Counted from the stretch's first letter, positions 25,411-36,723 are shown. The stretch is 64,000 nucleotides of DNA from Psychrobacillus vulpis (GCF_006861825.1 NZ_VDGI01000003.1:71989-135988); one strand, 5' to 3'. Notes: generated by a model not told the origin, from the letters alone. Program-made: numbers and translations.

Positions 25411-26274
25411 ATGACATCACAACGCATTAAAGAAGTATTATTAATTATTGTAGGGTCTCTATTATTCGCAATCGGTATTAACTATTTTGCAATTCCATAC
25501 ATGTTATCAGAGGGAGGCGTCATTGGGGTCACTGTTATTACGTATTATTTATTCGAATGGTCACCCGGTGTTGTAAATCTTATTATCAATGCTGTTCTTT
25601 TGGCGATAGGTTATAAGTTTTTTGATAAAAAGACGATGATTTATACTGTACTTGGAATTATTTTTTCATCATTTTTTCTGTACATAACGGAAGATGCGGG
25701 CCATCAGTTGAATGGTGATACCTTACTTGCTGCTTTATTCTCGGGCGTGTTTGTTGGTCTTGGTCTAGGACTCATGTTCAGGGCAGGTGGGACTTCTGGA
25801 GGTTCTGCTATTTTAGCACGGTTAGCCAATCAATATTTAGGCTGGAGTCTAGGGAAGGGTGTCCTCGTCATTGATATCGTCGTCATTGGCGCGTCGGTAT
25901 TCATCATCGGGCAAGAAAAAGCAATGTACACGCTCGTTGCTGTGTTCTTAGGTGCTAAAGTAATAGATTATGTGATTGAAGGACTGAATAACAGGACTGC
26001 TGTGACAATCATTTCAGAACACTCGGAAGAAATCCGCCAATTCATTATTGAAAACATGACTCGTGGAGTCACGATTCTGGAAGGTCGCGGTGGTTACAGC
26101 CAGGACCAAAAGGAAGTTCTTTATATTGTCATTAACCAACAGGAACTAGTCCAATTGAAACAGACCGTCAGCAGTGTAGACGAACAGGCATTTGTAGTCG
26201 TTCACGAAGTACGCGATGTTTTGGGCAGCGGTTTTAGTGTAAGTAAATCTATAAAGACTCGAGAAACTAGTTAA
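25411..26274 (+). CDS. YitT-family membrane protein
   Basis: A 287-residue protein with five to six membrane spans (residues about 1-190, DUF161: FAIPYMLSEGGVIGVTVITY and FRAGGTSGGSAILARL) and a C-terminal cytosolic DUF2179 domain (TRGVTILEGRGGYSQDQKEV). The ATG at 25411 follows GTAGGAGGATTTAC; an upstream TTG in frame is rejected. Family members are multi-copy in Bacillales and of unknown transport function. It follows a LysR gene in the same direction. Confidence 0.85.
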   Translation: MTSQRIKEVLLIIVGSLLFAIGINYFAIPYMLSEGGVIGVTVITYYLFEWSPGVVNLIINAVLLAIGYKFFDKKTMIYTVLGIIFSSFFLYITEDAGHQLNGDTLLAALFSGVFVGLGLGLMFRAGGTSGGSAILARLANQYLGWSLGKGVLVIDIVVIGASVFIIGQEKAMYTLVAVFLGAKVIDYVIEGLNNRTAVTIISEHSEEIRQFIIENMTRGVTILEGRGGYSQDQKEVLYIVINQQELVQLKQTVSSVDEQAFVVVHEVRDVLGSGFSVSKSIKTRETS

Positions 26275-26303
26275 TAATACTTAGGTTTTTTTAACAAAAG
26301 ATT

Positions 26304-26343
26304 ATAGCCTTCAGTGTTGCGAAACACTTGAGGGCTATTTTAA
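26304..26343 (+). terminator. Terminator of the yitT-like gene
   Basis: ATAGCCTTCAGTGTT pairs, with one bulge, with AACACTTGAGGGCTAT, followed by TTTAAT. Confidence 0.7.
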
Positions 26344-26404
26344 TATAGTATCCTCCTTCTATTGCAGAATTTTTTACATATGTCATTCATGTTATTACGA
26401 ACTA

Positions 26405-26439
26405 AAAACATGCCACCGCAATTTGCGATGACATGTTTT
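26405..26439 (-). terminator. Terminator of the Q/N-rich protein gene
   Basis: AAAACATG (26405-26412) pairs with CATGTTTT (26432-26439), with an inner CGCAA/TTGCG stem. On the minus strand T-rich DNA follows. It is five bases past the stop at 26444. Confidence 0.7.
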
Positions 26440-26443
26440 ATCG

Positions 26444-27388
<945 letters not shown>

Positions 27389-27734
27389 CTGTTTAGTACC
27401 TCCAATATGAGTTATCGAAAAAGATGTGACTATGCTACTATTGAGTTACAAGTACTTCGGAAGGAGAATGGATGACATAATAGGGGGAATTAAAGGAAAC
27501 ATTTGGATTTCTGACGTCTGCATCATTTAAATAAGAATGGACATGCCTAATGAAAGGGACAAGTAGAAATCATTGAAGTGGACAGGTTTTTAAAAGTGAT
27601 ACTGAACTTATATGTTCATCCATTTCAACTTTATAATCCCCAATCATTCGATGATTATTCCTTTAACTTTCGAATGACTATGTTTCTATTAATAAGCTTA
27701 TTTAAATTTTTTATAGTAGGGAATGGAATACTTT

Positions 27735-28673
27735 ATGAAAAAAACTACATTTGCAATAATTGGAACAGGCGTTGTTGGGGAGCGTATCATTACTCAAATT
27801 TTAGCTCATCCTAATTCCGAAATTGTTTCCGTATTTGATGAAAACAAAACAAGACTAAAGGAAATTTCCTTAAAATATAAAATTCAGGCTGCTGAAACGT
27901 TAGAAGAACTTTTTCAATCTCAACCTAATTGGGTTTATATCGGTACACCTCCTGTTAGTCATGCTTATCTGGCAGAACAAATAGCAGAACGTGGTTTGAA
28001 TATTTTATCTGAAAAGCCACTTGCACACGATACGCAGGATGGCGTACGTATGGTAAAAGCAGCAGTGAAAGCAAATATTAAGACAGCGATGCATTTCCCA
28101 TTAATGTATAGTCCAGTTATACATGCCTTTAAAAAAGCGATAACGACAGCTTCACTTGGAGATATTGTTCGTATTGAATTACATACATACTTTCCACACT
28201 GGCCAAGAAAATGGCAACAAAATCTATGGGTCGCCTCTAGAGAACAAGGAGGTTTTATAAGAGAAATATTTCCACATTTTTTTCAAATTATGTATCATAT
28301 TTTCGGTAATTTTACGATTTCTACTCACGAAACGACCTATCCAGAAGACGAGGATTTATGCGAAACAGGTGTGACAGCTTTGGGTAATACAGAAAGTGGA
28401 ATACCAATCGTTTTAAATAGCTTGTCAGGGATTGGACAGGAAGAACGTCTTGAATTTAAGGTTTTTGGAACAAAAAAAGTGATGACAATCCGAAATTGGT
28501 CAGAGCTTTGGATAAGCGAAACGGATCAAGAAGCTGTTCGAATAATTCCGGATAATCAGCCTGAAAGTCTTTTGGACGCTTGTCATGATTTAGTAAACGG
28601 TAAGGAGTCACAAATCGTATCGTTTGAAGAAGGCTTGAAGGTACAAAAATGGATTGATCAGTTGTTGGAGTAG
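27735..28673 (+). CDS. Gfo/Idh/MocA-family oxidoreductase
   Basis: A 312-residue NAD(P)-dependent dehydrogenase. The Rossmann start TTFAIIGTGVVGERIITQI, the EKPLAHD motif (about residues 95-101) with its conserved lysine, and a C-terminal substrate domain with FPLMYSPV and GGFIREIFPHFFQIMYHIFG are visible. It reduces or oxidises a sugar or related ring compound; the substrate is not evident. The ATG at 27735 is preferred to 27723 because family proteins begin right before the Rossmann strand. The 345-bp upstream gap (27389-27734) holds a ribosome-site-like GGAAGGAG before a 20-codon frame at 27469, which I do not call. Confidence 0.8.
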   Translation: MKKTTFAIIGTGVVGERIITQILAHPNSEIVSVFDENKTRLKEISLKYKIQAAETLEELFQSQPNWVYIGTPPVSHAYLAEQIAERGLNILSEKPLAHDTQDGVRMVKAAVKANIKTAMHFPLMYSPVIHAFKKAITTASLGDIVRIELHTYFPHWPRKWQQNLWVASREQGGFIREIFPHFFQIMYHIFGNFTISTHETTYPEDEDLCETGVTALGNTESGIPIVLNSLSGIGQEERLEFKVFGTKKVMTIRNWSELWISETDQEAVRIIPDNQPESLLDACHDLVNGKESQIVSFEEGLKVQKWIDQLLE

Positions 28674-28786
28674 TTAGCACATTTCAAAATGCAGTAATAG
28701 TTTTATATATATGTAAGACCACTATTATTAATCTATCCCATGAATTCATTAAGTAACGTAATAATTGAAAGCCTACTGGTGATAAA

Positions 28787-29173
28787 ATGAAAAAATATAT
28801 TATGTTTATACTATTTTTAGTAGGTTTCATAATTTCGTTAATTATTGTATATAGGAATATTGATAATCCATTCTCCAATAAATTTGTTATTGGGTTTGTA
28901 ATTTATCTTCTATTATATGGTTTGTATTTAACTACTGTATGTATAGTGAATATAAGGAAAATGAATAAGGGAGAAATAAGAAAAAGAACATGGAGGTTTA
29001 TTACTCTATTTATTTTATTTAGCCTTATGAATTATATGTTCCATTATCTTTTTCAACCATCTAAAAATGATAATTATGGTTTTTTGTTTATAGCCCTAGG
29101 GTATTCTTTAGGCTTATCATTTTTAGATTTAACGTTCTATAAAAAGAAACATCTTGGAAAGCTAGGTTCTTAA
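28787..29173 (+). CDS. Small four-span membrane protein
   Basis: A 128-residue hydrophobic protein with four predicted spans (FILFLVGFIISLIIVY, IGFVIYLLLYGLYL, ITLFILFSLMNYMFHYLF, LFIALGYSLGLSFLDL) and basic loops (RKMNKGEIRKRTWR). There is no family I can name. The ribosome site is weak (GGTGAT). It lies 220 bp before a histidine kinase gene but has its own spacing, so a functional link is uncertain. Confidence 0.6.
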   Translation: MKKYIMFILFLVGFIISLIIVYRNIDNPFSNKFVIGFVIYLLLYGLYLTTVCIVNIRKMNKGEIRKRTWRFITLFILFSLMNYMFHYLFQPSKNDNYGFLFIALGYSLGLSFLDLTFYKKKHLGKLGS

Positions 29174-29394
29174 GCTGAAACTCTATACAGGAATCGATTT
29201 TAAATACTGATTAATATTTTATATTCAAATTTAGCTATCACTTGTTTTTATTCTACTATTAGAATTAATACATCCCATGTAAAATAAGAGTTAAAAGAAT
29301 ATAAGAATCAAATTGAAAATAGCATGTAGGCCTTGATCTTTAACTGGAATTTATTATGTTAATTATATTGCGCCTATGATTGGAGATCATTTGA

Positions 29395-31470
29395 ATGTTA
29401 AGGGAACAGACAAGATATTCTAGGCTTGCGAATATAACAAAAATAATAAATACAAAGTTAGAACTACCTGAAGTATTACAGCATGTAACAAGGGCAATAT
29501 CTGAAGAGATTGTTCATTGTAATTCTGTTGGTATTTTTTTGCCCAATGAAGATGGAACATATAGAGGATTTGCAGGAAAACCAGAGAGTATGAATGGTAT
29601 GGCACTCCATACCCAAGTAATTGATCCTAAAATAGACATATTAGCTAGAGAAGTTATTGAAACTAAAGAAACTATCTACATTCCTGATACTTCCAAAGAT
29701 AATCGACCTGATCCTAGATCAATCGAAGCATTCAAAATTAAATCCTTATTAGCTCTGCCTATATCATTTGAGCAAGAGTTATTTGGTCTTGTTTTTTTAT
29801 TTGATTATGGGACTCCAATGAACTTAACAGAGACAGAAATTCAAAGTGTTGAGGCATATGTCAACATGGCTGCGGTAGCAATTCGAAATGCGAATAATTT
29901 AACACAAAAGGAAAACCTTATTGCCGAAAAACAATTGTTGCTTAACGTTACAAATGATTTATCGAAGTGTTCCTCCATACAGGAATGTCTAGAGAAATGT
30001 TTTTTCTACTTAGGAAAGATTTTAGAGGGGAAAAATATTGCCGCACATCTCCTAACTCCATTTGAAAAAACAACAATGAGATTAACAAAGTTAAATAAAG
30101 ACTGTGATTGGACAGAAGCAGACTGGATTGAAATTCTTCATACCATAAGAATGGAACAGAGCTATGAAAATCTAATTCAAAAGGCTATTAAAACAAAAAA
30201 TGTAATTCATATCCCGAGTGTAGATATTTATGGCCTACTTATGATTCCATTAGTTTCAATGGGTGAAGTATTAGGAGTAATAACAGTTATTAATGTAAAG
30301 AAAACTCACCGATACAATCAATCTCAAATTCAACTAGCACAATCTATAGTAGATGCTACTGCACCTACGTTTTCAAACTTGTTATATATGGACCAACTTG
30401 AAAATATGGTAGAAGAGCGAACAAGTGAACTAGCTACTGCAAATGAAAAAGTTACTAGTGTTATTGAAAGTATTACTGATGGATTCTTTGCATTGAATAA
30501 AGAATGGGAATTTATTTACATAAATAAACATCAATATCTACCAGGTAAGAAAACGGCAAATGATGTATTAGGCAAAAATATATGGGACATCTTCTCGGAA
30601 AATGTAGATTCTGTTATCTATAAAGAGTTTCATCGTGCGATGTCAGAACGCATTCCAGTACATTTCGAAATTCATTCAAACTATGATGACTATTGGCACG
30701 AAGTAGTTGCTTACCCATATGACGATGGTATTTGTTGTCTTTTTAAAAACATAACGGAAAAAAAGAAATATGAGAATGAGTTGAAAAGGTTATCAAACTT
30801 AGACTTAATCGGGCAAATGGCAGCAGGTATTAGCCATGAGATAAGAAATCCTATGACAACAGTAAGAGGATTTCTGCAGATATTAAAAAAAGAGGACGGT
30901 CTGGAGAAGCATAATGATCATTTTAATCTAATGATAGAAGAACTTGACCGTGCCAATTCCATTATTACTGAATTTCTCTCAATGGGTAATACAAGGACTT
31001 CTGATTTACAAATGTTGGATTTAAATTCAATTATTCGTGATATTACGCCTTTAATAAAGATCGATACATTTAATCAAAATAAACTAATTCAATTCGATAC
31101 GAAAGACATCCCAGAGTTGCTCTTAAATCGTAATGAGATACGGCAATTATTAATAAACATTTACCGCAACGGATTAGAAGCGATGAGTCCAGGGAAAATA
31201 TTAACTATCAGCACCTACAAGGAAGGTGAAAAATGTGTAGTTCTCGAAGTACGAGATCAGGGGGAAGGTATAAAACCTGAAGTACTAGAGAAACTAGGGA
31301 CTCCATTCTACACTACCAAAGATAGTGGCACTGGCTTGGGATTAGGCATATGTTATGCTATCGCTGCGCGACATAATGCCAAAATTGAAATCCAAACCGG
31401 ATCAGAAGGTACTACTTTTTTTATTAAGTTTTATTATACTAACAATGAGAAAGGACACGTTGTGAAATAA
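29395..31470 (+). CDS. Soluble sensor histidine kinase (GAF-GAF-PAS-HisKA-HATPase)
   Basis: A 691-residue protein without membrane spans. The order is GAF (about 20-170), a second GAF-like domain (about 185-335), a short coiled linker (MVEERTSELATANEKV), PAS (about 352-455), HisKA with GQMAAGISHEIRNPMTTVRG (His about 481), and HATPase with N-box NIYRNGLEAM, G1 RDQGEGI and G2 GTGLGLGICYAIAARH. The H-box is like those of sporulation and Bacillus phosphorelay kinases, so input into Spo0F is possible but unproven. No response regulator is adjacent. The stop codon lies inside the hairpin at 31452-31478. The kinase would sense a cytosolic small ligand. Confidence 0.85.
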   Translation: MLREQTRYSRLANITKIINTKLELPEVLQHVTRAISEEIVHCNSVGIFLPNEDGTYRGFAGKPESMNGMALHTQVIDPKIDILAREVIETKETIYIPDTSKDNRPDPRSIEAFKIKSLLALPISFEQELFGLVFLFDYGTPMNLTETEIQSVEAYVNMAAVAIRNANNLTQKENLIAEKQLLLNVTNDLSKCSSIQECLEKCFFYLGKILEGKNIAAHLLTPFEKTTMRLTKLNKDCDWTEADWIEILHTIRMEQSYENLIQKAIKTKNVIHIPSVDIYGLLMIPLVSMGEVLGVITVINVKKTHRYNQSQIQLAQSIVDATAPTFSNLLYMDQLENMVEERTSELATANEKVTSVIESITDGFFALNKEWEFIYINKHQYLPGKKTANDVLGKNIWDIFSENVDSVIYKEFHRAMSERIPVHFEIHSNYDDYWHEVVAYPYDDGICCLFKNITEKKKYENELKRLSNLDLIGQMAAGISHEIRNPMTTVRGFLQILKKEDGLEKHNDHFNLMIEELDRANSIITEFLSMGNTRTSDLQMLDLNSIIRDITPLIKIDTFNQNKLIQFDTKDIPELLLNRNEIRQLLINIYRNGLEAMSPGKILTISTYKEGEKCVVLEVRDQGEGIKPEVLEKLGTPFYTTKDSGTGLGLGICYAIAARHNAKIEIQTGSEGTTFFIKFYYTNNEKGHVVK

Positions 31471-32004
31471 CGTGTCCTCAGACTGTAGACAAATTAGTTT
31501 TACAGTGAGTAGAGATATATAAGAGAATCAGCAGGGCCCGCCACTTCGCTTTCCGTGGGCTTGGCTTCAGCCTCCTCGTCACTGCCGTTCCTTCGGGGTC
31601 TTCAGCTCAAGCTATTCCCACAGGAGTCTCCGTGGCGGGCCCTGCCTAATTTTCAATAGTTGAAAGTGGAAATCTAAAGATGCTGTGATCAATCAATGTT
31701 TCTCGGAATATCTGATAAAAATGGATTGACTATCCCATCTCATCAAGTGAAAAGGCTTTAATTGTCCACTTTTCTGTTTATTGAAGTTAAAAATAAGCGA
31801 AAGGAGGCGACTCCTGCGGGACAGCGAGACAGTCCAAGACCCCGCAGGCAAAGCCGAGGAGGCTTGGCGCGAGCCCGCGGAAAGCGCCCGCCTGGAGCGA
31901 TTGTTACAGGAAAAGCACAATAATCACTATGTTCTTAATACATTTTGATTTATAAAAATGCATTTGTCGACAAGCTGAGGACACGTTGTGAAATAACGTG
32001 TCCT
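31452..32004. repeat. Hairpin-ended composite repeat element after the kinase gene
   Basis: The 27-bp hairpin AGGACACGTT-GTGAAAT-AACGTGTCCT occurs at 31452-31478 and again at 31978-32004. Just inside, CTGTAGACAAAT (about 31483) and its inverted counterpart ATTTGTCGACAAG (about 31962-31974) extend the terminal inverted repeat. Between lie two copies of the GC-rich intergenic repeat facing each other: about 31530-31645 (GCTTTCCGTGGGCTTGGC) and, inverted, about 31800-31900 (GGCGCGAGCCCGCGGAAAGC). The left hairpin serves as the kinase terminator. No gene is supported inside. Confidence 0.7.
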
Positions 32005-32039
32005 TTCAAGTTTTTTCTTCAACAAATTTTGATAGTTTC

Positions 32040-33230
32040 TTATAAATATAAACCTGCTAGAAAAATTCCCAATGCCTCTTCGTAAATTTCAGCAAACTGG
32101 GTGAGTGGTAGCGGATTTGTCCCTTTACCAAGCTCGATAGTAAAACCAGGTCTCCGCCAGTCTTGAATAAACCAATCTTTATAACCGGCATAGCTTCCGA
32201 TCGTTTGAACGGGCTCGTAATCGCTGACTCTACTAAACTCATTAGCAAGAACTTCAGTCTCAGGTGGTTCTAAGTTTTCAAATCCCCAATAAATAACTTC
32301 TCCTTGGGTATGAAAAGCAAGTACTCTTGCAAAATCTCTTCTCCTTGTTAGGTCTGCCATCGCAATAGCCTCTGGTTCAGACAATGGGCTTTCTCCTCCG
32401 TAATCTCTTGGTCCTGGAACTTTTGGATTGCGTGCTCGTTCGAGATCCCATTCGGCAGGAAATTGATCATTCAAATCCACACCTCGAATATTCGCTTTCC
32501 ATCCTGAAAAGTCCAAACTCCCATTGTTTCATTCGATAACTCTACTTCTCCAAGGCTCCTCATCAGGAGGGCCATTTAATACTAAACTAACCCCATCCGG
32601 ATTAACCATTGGAACAATAGATAATGTCGTTTGCTCATACAAAGGAGATGTTACAAGACCTCGAATAGTGTTCTGGTTAGTTAGAGATAGCAAATAATCA
32701 TTTAAGAAGGTCAAGATGATAGGAGTCGTAATCCATTCATTCGCATGAAACGAACCATTATAATGAACTCTTTTATTTCCATTCCCAATTAAAATTTCAG
32801 GTATTTCCCGACCTAAAACGGAATTTCCAATTGAAGAAATTTGTAAAAAAGGATAGACAGTCTGTAATCGGTTAATATCATTCATCATTGTATCGTAATC
32901 ATAATTTTGTCTCCCATTAACAATTCTCCAAGTAATCCTGAGAGGGACATTAATTGTCTGCCCAATCTGCAAGCGATTCGGATCAAGACTTGGGTTAACT
33001 AGAAGAATTGCATCTAGAGGGAGGCTTCGGCTTTGAGCAATTGACCAAAGGGAGTCTCCTTGTACAATTTGATAATTGACAGAAACAAAGCCAGGTATTT
33101 GAATGCGCATACCTACAGTAAGTGATAGAGGGTTAGTGCTTCGGTTTGATTGGATAATAAGCTGTATAGGCATTTTAAATAATTGACTGAAATACCAAAG
33201 GGAATCCCCAGGTCTAACAAATACATCCAT
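32040..33230 (-). pseudogene. ENP1-type LysM-M14 spore peptidase, split by one in-frame TGA
   Basis: Two LysM domains (FVRPGDSLWYFSQLFKMP and YQIVQGDSLWSIAQSRSLP) are followed by a zinc carboxypeptidase domain of family M14. FHANEW (about residues 160-165) gives the first two zinc ligands, FHTQGE (about 306) the third and FTIELG (about 365) the catalytic glutamate. This is the layout of gamma-D-glutamyl-L-diamino acid endopeptidase I from Lysinibacillus, which cuts spore peptidoglycan. The frame is interrupted only by a TGA at 32529-32531. The sequence reads VIE-stop-NNGSLDFSGWKAN and continues in the same frame, with every catalytic residue intact. The ATG at 33230 follows GTGGAGGAATGAC; no signal peptide, as in ENP1. 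So it is a recent nonsense mutation or a readthrough case. Confidence 0.8.
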
Positions 33231-33523
33231 GTCATTCCTCCACTTCATTGAAAACATCATAAAAGTATATGAAAAAGCAAAGAGTATTGTGAATGCAAGA
33301 CTAATTGGGAGATTTAAATATTGCATGTACTAAATTTTTCTTGCTTTGGGTAAACTTATGTCATCTTTGGTGTAGATGGTTTAAGTTTCGACCATATAAT
33401 GATAGCAATTTTGATCTCGTCACAGCTTAAATTTCTGAATAATGAAGTGTTTATTTCAATATTTAACGAATATAGTAATGTAATGTCTCCAGTTTAATTT
33501 TTAAAAATGAAAGAGGTGATTAA

Positions 33524-33937
33524 ATGAGCTTTAAGATTGCCATCCTTGTTTGTTTAGTTTTAATGGGTTTTATAGCGTGTATAACCTACTATTTAGGTAA
33601 AAAGGTATCTTTAAGTCTAATGAAATATATTCCTGTGTTTTCTTTTGGTATTGGTGCGCTCTTTTTTTATATCAAACTCAACTTTATCTCTTATAAACCG
33701 AATTCCTTCGATGGCATTTACGATATGATTGCATTTATTATCCTTATAGTTGTAAGTAGTATTGCTTTTTTAGAAGCCATCATAATTGCTATTGTAGAAA
33801 ATAGAAAATTATTTAGGAGAAGCTATATCGCTGTACGAAAGGCGATAAAAGTAGGAAGTGTAAATAAAATATTTAAGTTAAAAATGCCGAGTGGGATTGT
33901 CAAGAAAATTAGGGGTTATATAGGGCTTACCAGGTAA
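33524..33937 (+). CDS. Small membrane protein
   Basis: A 137-residue protein with three predicted spans (AILVCLVLMGFIACITYYLG, YIPVFSFGIGALFFYI, IAFIILIVVSSIAFLEAII) and a basic cytosolic tail (NRKLFRRSYIAVRKAIKVG). It resembles the YesK type of small Bacillus membrane proteins in size and topology, but I cannot assign it. AAAGAGGTGATTAA gives a strong start. The 327 bp after it (33938-34264) hold no gene I can support, apart from a terminator. Confidence 0.65.
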   Translation: MSFKIAILVCLVLMGFIACITYYLGKKVSLSLMKYIPVFSFGIGALFFYIKLNFISYKPNSFDGIYDMIAFIILIVVSSIAFLEAIIIAIVENRKLFRRSYIAVRKAIKVGSVNKIFKLKMPSGIVKKIRGYIGLTR

Positions 33938-34208
33938 AATAGTGAAGGGTTATCAATTGTTTCATTCGTATATTGGACAATAAATACATCGAGGGTGTTC
34001 TCTTTAGGAATATCCTATACGTATTTATCTCTATCTAGAGGCATGATAAAAGATTGTAACAACATAAATGGTCGAAAAGGCTGTTTTTGAACTTTCAAAG
34101 AGAGAACTATTATTATTCCTGAATCATTTAGAATAATAGGTGAACACACGAACTACTATATGGAAGTAGGGGAAGACTAATCAACGCTGCTCACCGTCAA
34201 TAAAATAT

Positions 34209-34251
34209 AACCACCTGTTTTCTTAAGCCCAATTTAAGTAAACAGGTGGTT
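34209..34251 (-). terminator. Terminator of the M28 peptidase gene
   Basis: AACCACCTGTTT (34209-34220) pairs perfectly with AAACAGGTGGTT (34240-34251). It is 14 bp past the stop at 34265. Confidence 0.75.
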
Positions 34252-34264
34252 ATTTTGTCTGTAT

Positions 34265-36187
34265 TTAATTGGTCATTTTAATAATCTGTTGAATAGCAAG
34301 CTCTTGGTTGAAGCCATCTATTAGTTGCACAAGTTCTTCTTTAGTATAAGTATCGAATGATTTTCCGGCATTTTCGTCATAGTTTTGGATTAATACACTG
34401 TACACTTCATTATCTACATTAATGGTAGATATAGCAGTGGTAAATGCTTTTTCATTGGTCGATGGGTCATTGTGGGAAAGTAATTTCCAACCATCGATTG
34501 TTTCAATGTCAATAGAACCTTCTTCTATTCCTACTTCTCCTTTGAAGGTGCTAATAAAATAATTTTTATTCTCTTTTTGGACAGTTAGATGAGTATTGGC
34601 ATATTCATAATCACTCTCTTTTAGCTCGTATACCTCGCCATCAGTTACCGTATTCCTTGATAAAGTGTTGTAGTATTCTAGATTTCTTAACTCATACTTA
34701 AACTGAGATTCAATCAGTTCATAGGAGGTATCTGTAAACGCAGACTGAATGTCTTCTACTTCACTGGGAGTTAAATCACGATCCAAGTTAATAACCAATC
34801 TATTAACGCCAGAAGTAGAAACCATTTTATATTCTCCAAGCCTCATTCCATTTTTGTACGTTGCTTCGTCGAAATTGTCTAAGGTTGTAACAGAATTCTC
34901 CACTTTTTCAAATTTGGTATTGTGATAGTTATTTACAAACGCTTGTACAATTTCAATGGCTGATTTTAGTGGTTTACTGTCGGTATAAGCAGGGGTGTCT
35001 TCTGTAGTATGAATCTTATCATACCTCTCTTGAGAAATATTGATAGCTTGAAAGTTGTTCCTTAGAAAAGATACATGATCACTTCTCATGGTTGAAAATT
35101 CCTCAAGATCACTTGTACTTTCTACTTCTTGATTGACAGCTATCTTATTCAGCAATTCATTTAAATTACTGCTACCCATTGTTTCTCCGACAAAACTGAT
35201 TTTCCCACCATCCTTAATACCGATGCAGTCTAAATTAATATTGATAATAGAATCATATTCGGAAGCGATTTCTTCAACAAATGCTGTACTTCCAGTCAAT
35301 CCGTTCTCTTCAGCGTTGAAGGCAACAAATAGAATATCGGAAGAGAAGGATTTTTCCTTTGAGTCTTTTTTAAGGATCGAGGCGAGATTCATCACTCCTG
35401 TTAGTCCTGTTGCATTATCTACACTTCCCAAGAAGGTCGACTCACCAGCGGTACCAACATGGTCAAAGTGAGCGGAGATGACAATTGCCTGTTTTCCAAC
35501 ATTATCTTCATTACCTGGAATTTTCCCGACTACATTATGGGTAGTTATTTGTTTAAAAGGAGCATCGTAATAGTTCATGTGAATCTTGTCGATATCTTTC
35601 TCATTTGTTTTTAAATAGGTATAAAAGGACTCAGAAATTTGAAAAATGGAAGAATCGCCTCCATAATCGCTAAGTGTTTTTCTGAAAGAATCTGTTTTTA
35701 CAAATTGCACTCTTACTTCATCCATGATTTGTTTTTCAGTTACGACAATATGTTGGTTACTTTCTTCAGGACTTATTTCTCTTTCATTGTCTGCCAAAAG
35801 TATTGGAAGCTCCACATCTATCCCACTGGATATTCTTTTCAACCAGTCCTCACCGTATGTAAAATCCTTTGTCTCTCCATTTTTTAGATGAACTACTAGA
35901 TTTGTCTGTATTGCCTTAGGATCATTAAAAACCATTGTAAAAGGCATGAAGTAGTCCTTTGTTTGTAGTGGTTCTAATCCGATTTGTTTAAACTGATTAG
36001 CAATTTCATCTCTTGCATCAAAGTTTCCCTTTGTCCCAGCTTCTCTTCCTTGGTATTTTTCTGACGACCAATGAGCAATGTCTGCATCCAGCTTTTCTAT
36101 TGAAAATACCTCTACTGGTTTGCCCTGACAGCCATTTAAAATGATCGTGACAATAAAAATTAGCAAACAGCATTTTACTTTCTTCAA
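34265..36187 (-). CDS. M28-family peptidase lipoprotein
   Basis: A 640-residue secreted lipoprotein. The signal LIFIVTIILNGC ends in a lipobox cysteine near residue 20. A PA-like insert precedes the M28 zinc domain (about 235-430): SAHFDHVG (first ligand), GSVDNATG (bridging aspartate), NAEENGL (catalytic and metal glutamates), NLDCIG and MRSDHVSFL. After it, about 200 residues form an unassigned C-terminal region with charged strands (NLDRDLTPSEVEDIQSAF). It would act as an aminopeptidase on the outer membrane face. The start follows GGGGGTAAATTA. It is longer than most Bacillus M28 enzymes because of the C-terminal domain. Confidence 0.85.
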   Translation of the reverse strand: MKKVKCCLLIFIVTIILNGCQGKPVEVFSIEKLDADIAHWSSEKYQGREAGTKGNFDARDEIANQFKQIGLEPLQTKDYFMPFTMVFNDPKAIQTNLVVHLKNGETKDFTYGEDWLKRISSGIDVELPILLADNEREISPEESNQHIVVTEKQIMDEVRVQFVKTDSFRKTLSDYGGDSSIFQISESFYTYLKTNEKDIDKIHMNYYDAPFKQITTHNVVGKIPGNEDNVGKQAIVISAHFDHVGTAGESTFLGSVDNATGLTGVMNLASILKKDSKEKSFSSDILFVAFNAEENGLTGSTAFVEEIASEYDSIININLDCIGIKDGGKISFVGETMGSSNLNELLNKIAVNQEVESTSDLEEFSTMRSDHVSFLRNNFQAINISQERYDKIHTTEDTPAYTDSKPLKSAIEIVQAFVNNYHNTKFEKVENSVTTLDNFDEATYKNGMRLGEYKMVSTSGVNRLVINLDRDLTPSEVEDIQSAFTDTSYELIESQFKYELRNLEYYNTLSRNTVTDGEVYELKESDYEYANTHLTVQKENKNYFISTFKGEVGIEEGSIDIETIDGWKLLSHNDPSTNEKAFTTAISTINVDNEVYSVLIQNYDENAGKSFDTYTKEELVQLIDGFNQELAIQQIIKMTN

Positions 36188-36723
36188 TTAATTTACCCCC
36201 TTATATACTATACTTTCATATTACAATAATATGGTAAATCAATATACAAATTTTAGAATTTTTTATAATTTTTGAAATTAAGTAATAGCAAGTTGTGAAA
36301 AAGGAATAGAGCAGTAACAGGAGGGAATAAAGGTTTTGGTTAAAAGAAAAGAAGTGGGAAAGATCTATTTTATATAAACGAGATCTTTCAATAACTGCTA
36401 TTCAAGGTTTTTTTAGAGGCGGAGTGACAAATATGCCACGACGTAATTAGATGCTATTTATTCTCCATTCGAAGAGCCTGTTAAAAAGATGGTAGAGACA
36501 AGTCTCTAATTTACGATCGCGACTTTATCGGAATGAAGGTATAAGATATAAAATGACTAAAATTGTATATTATGGTATTCTTTGATTGTGAAGAGTAGTA
36601 TTCAAATGTTATATTTTGCTATGAATCATTTCACTTTATTTGAGATTATTTCTACCTTTGAAATTCCTAACTCAAAGACTTATTAACTTTCAAAATACAC
36701 AATTGAAAAGGTGTGATGAATAC

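Noticed and set aside
27469-27531. 20-codon ORF after GGAAGGAGA
   Set aside because: The ribosome site is good but the peptide is short, of no known family, and its position relative to the next gene gives no coupling.
36311-36345. Short frame reading AVTGGNKGFG, like the nucleotide motif of short-chain dehydrogenases
   Set aside because: Ten residues followed by a stop, with no other similarity around it; too short to separate from chance.
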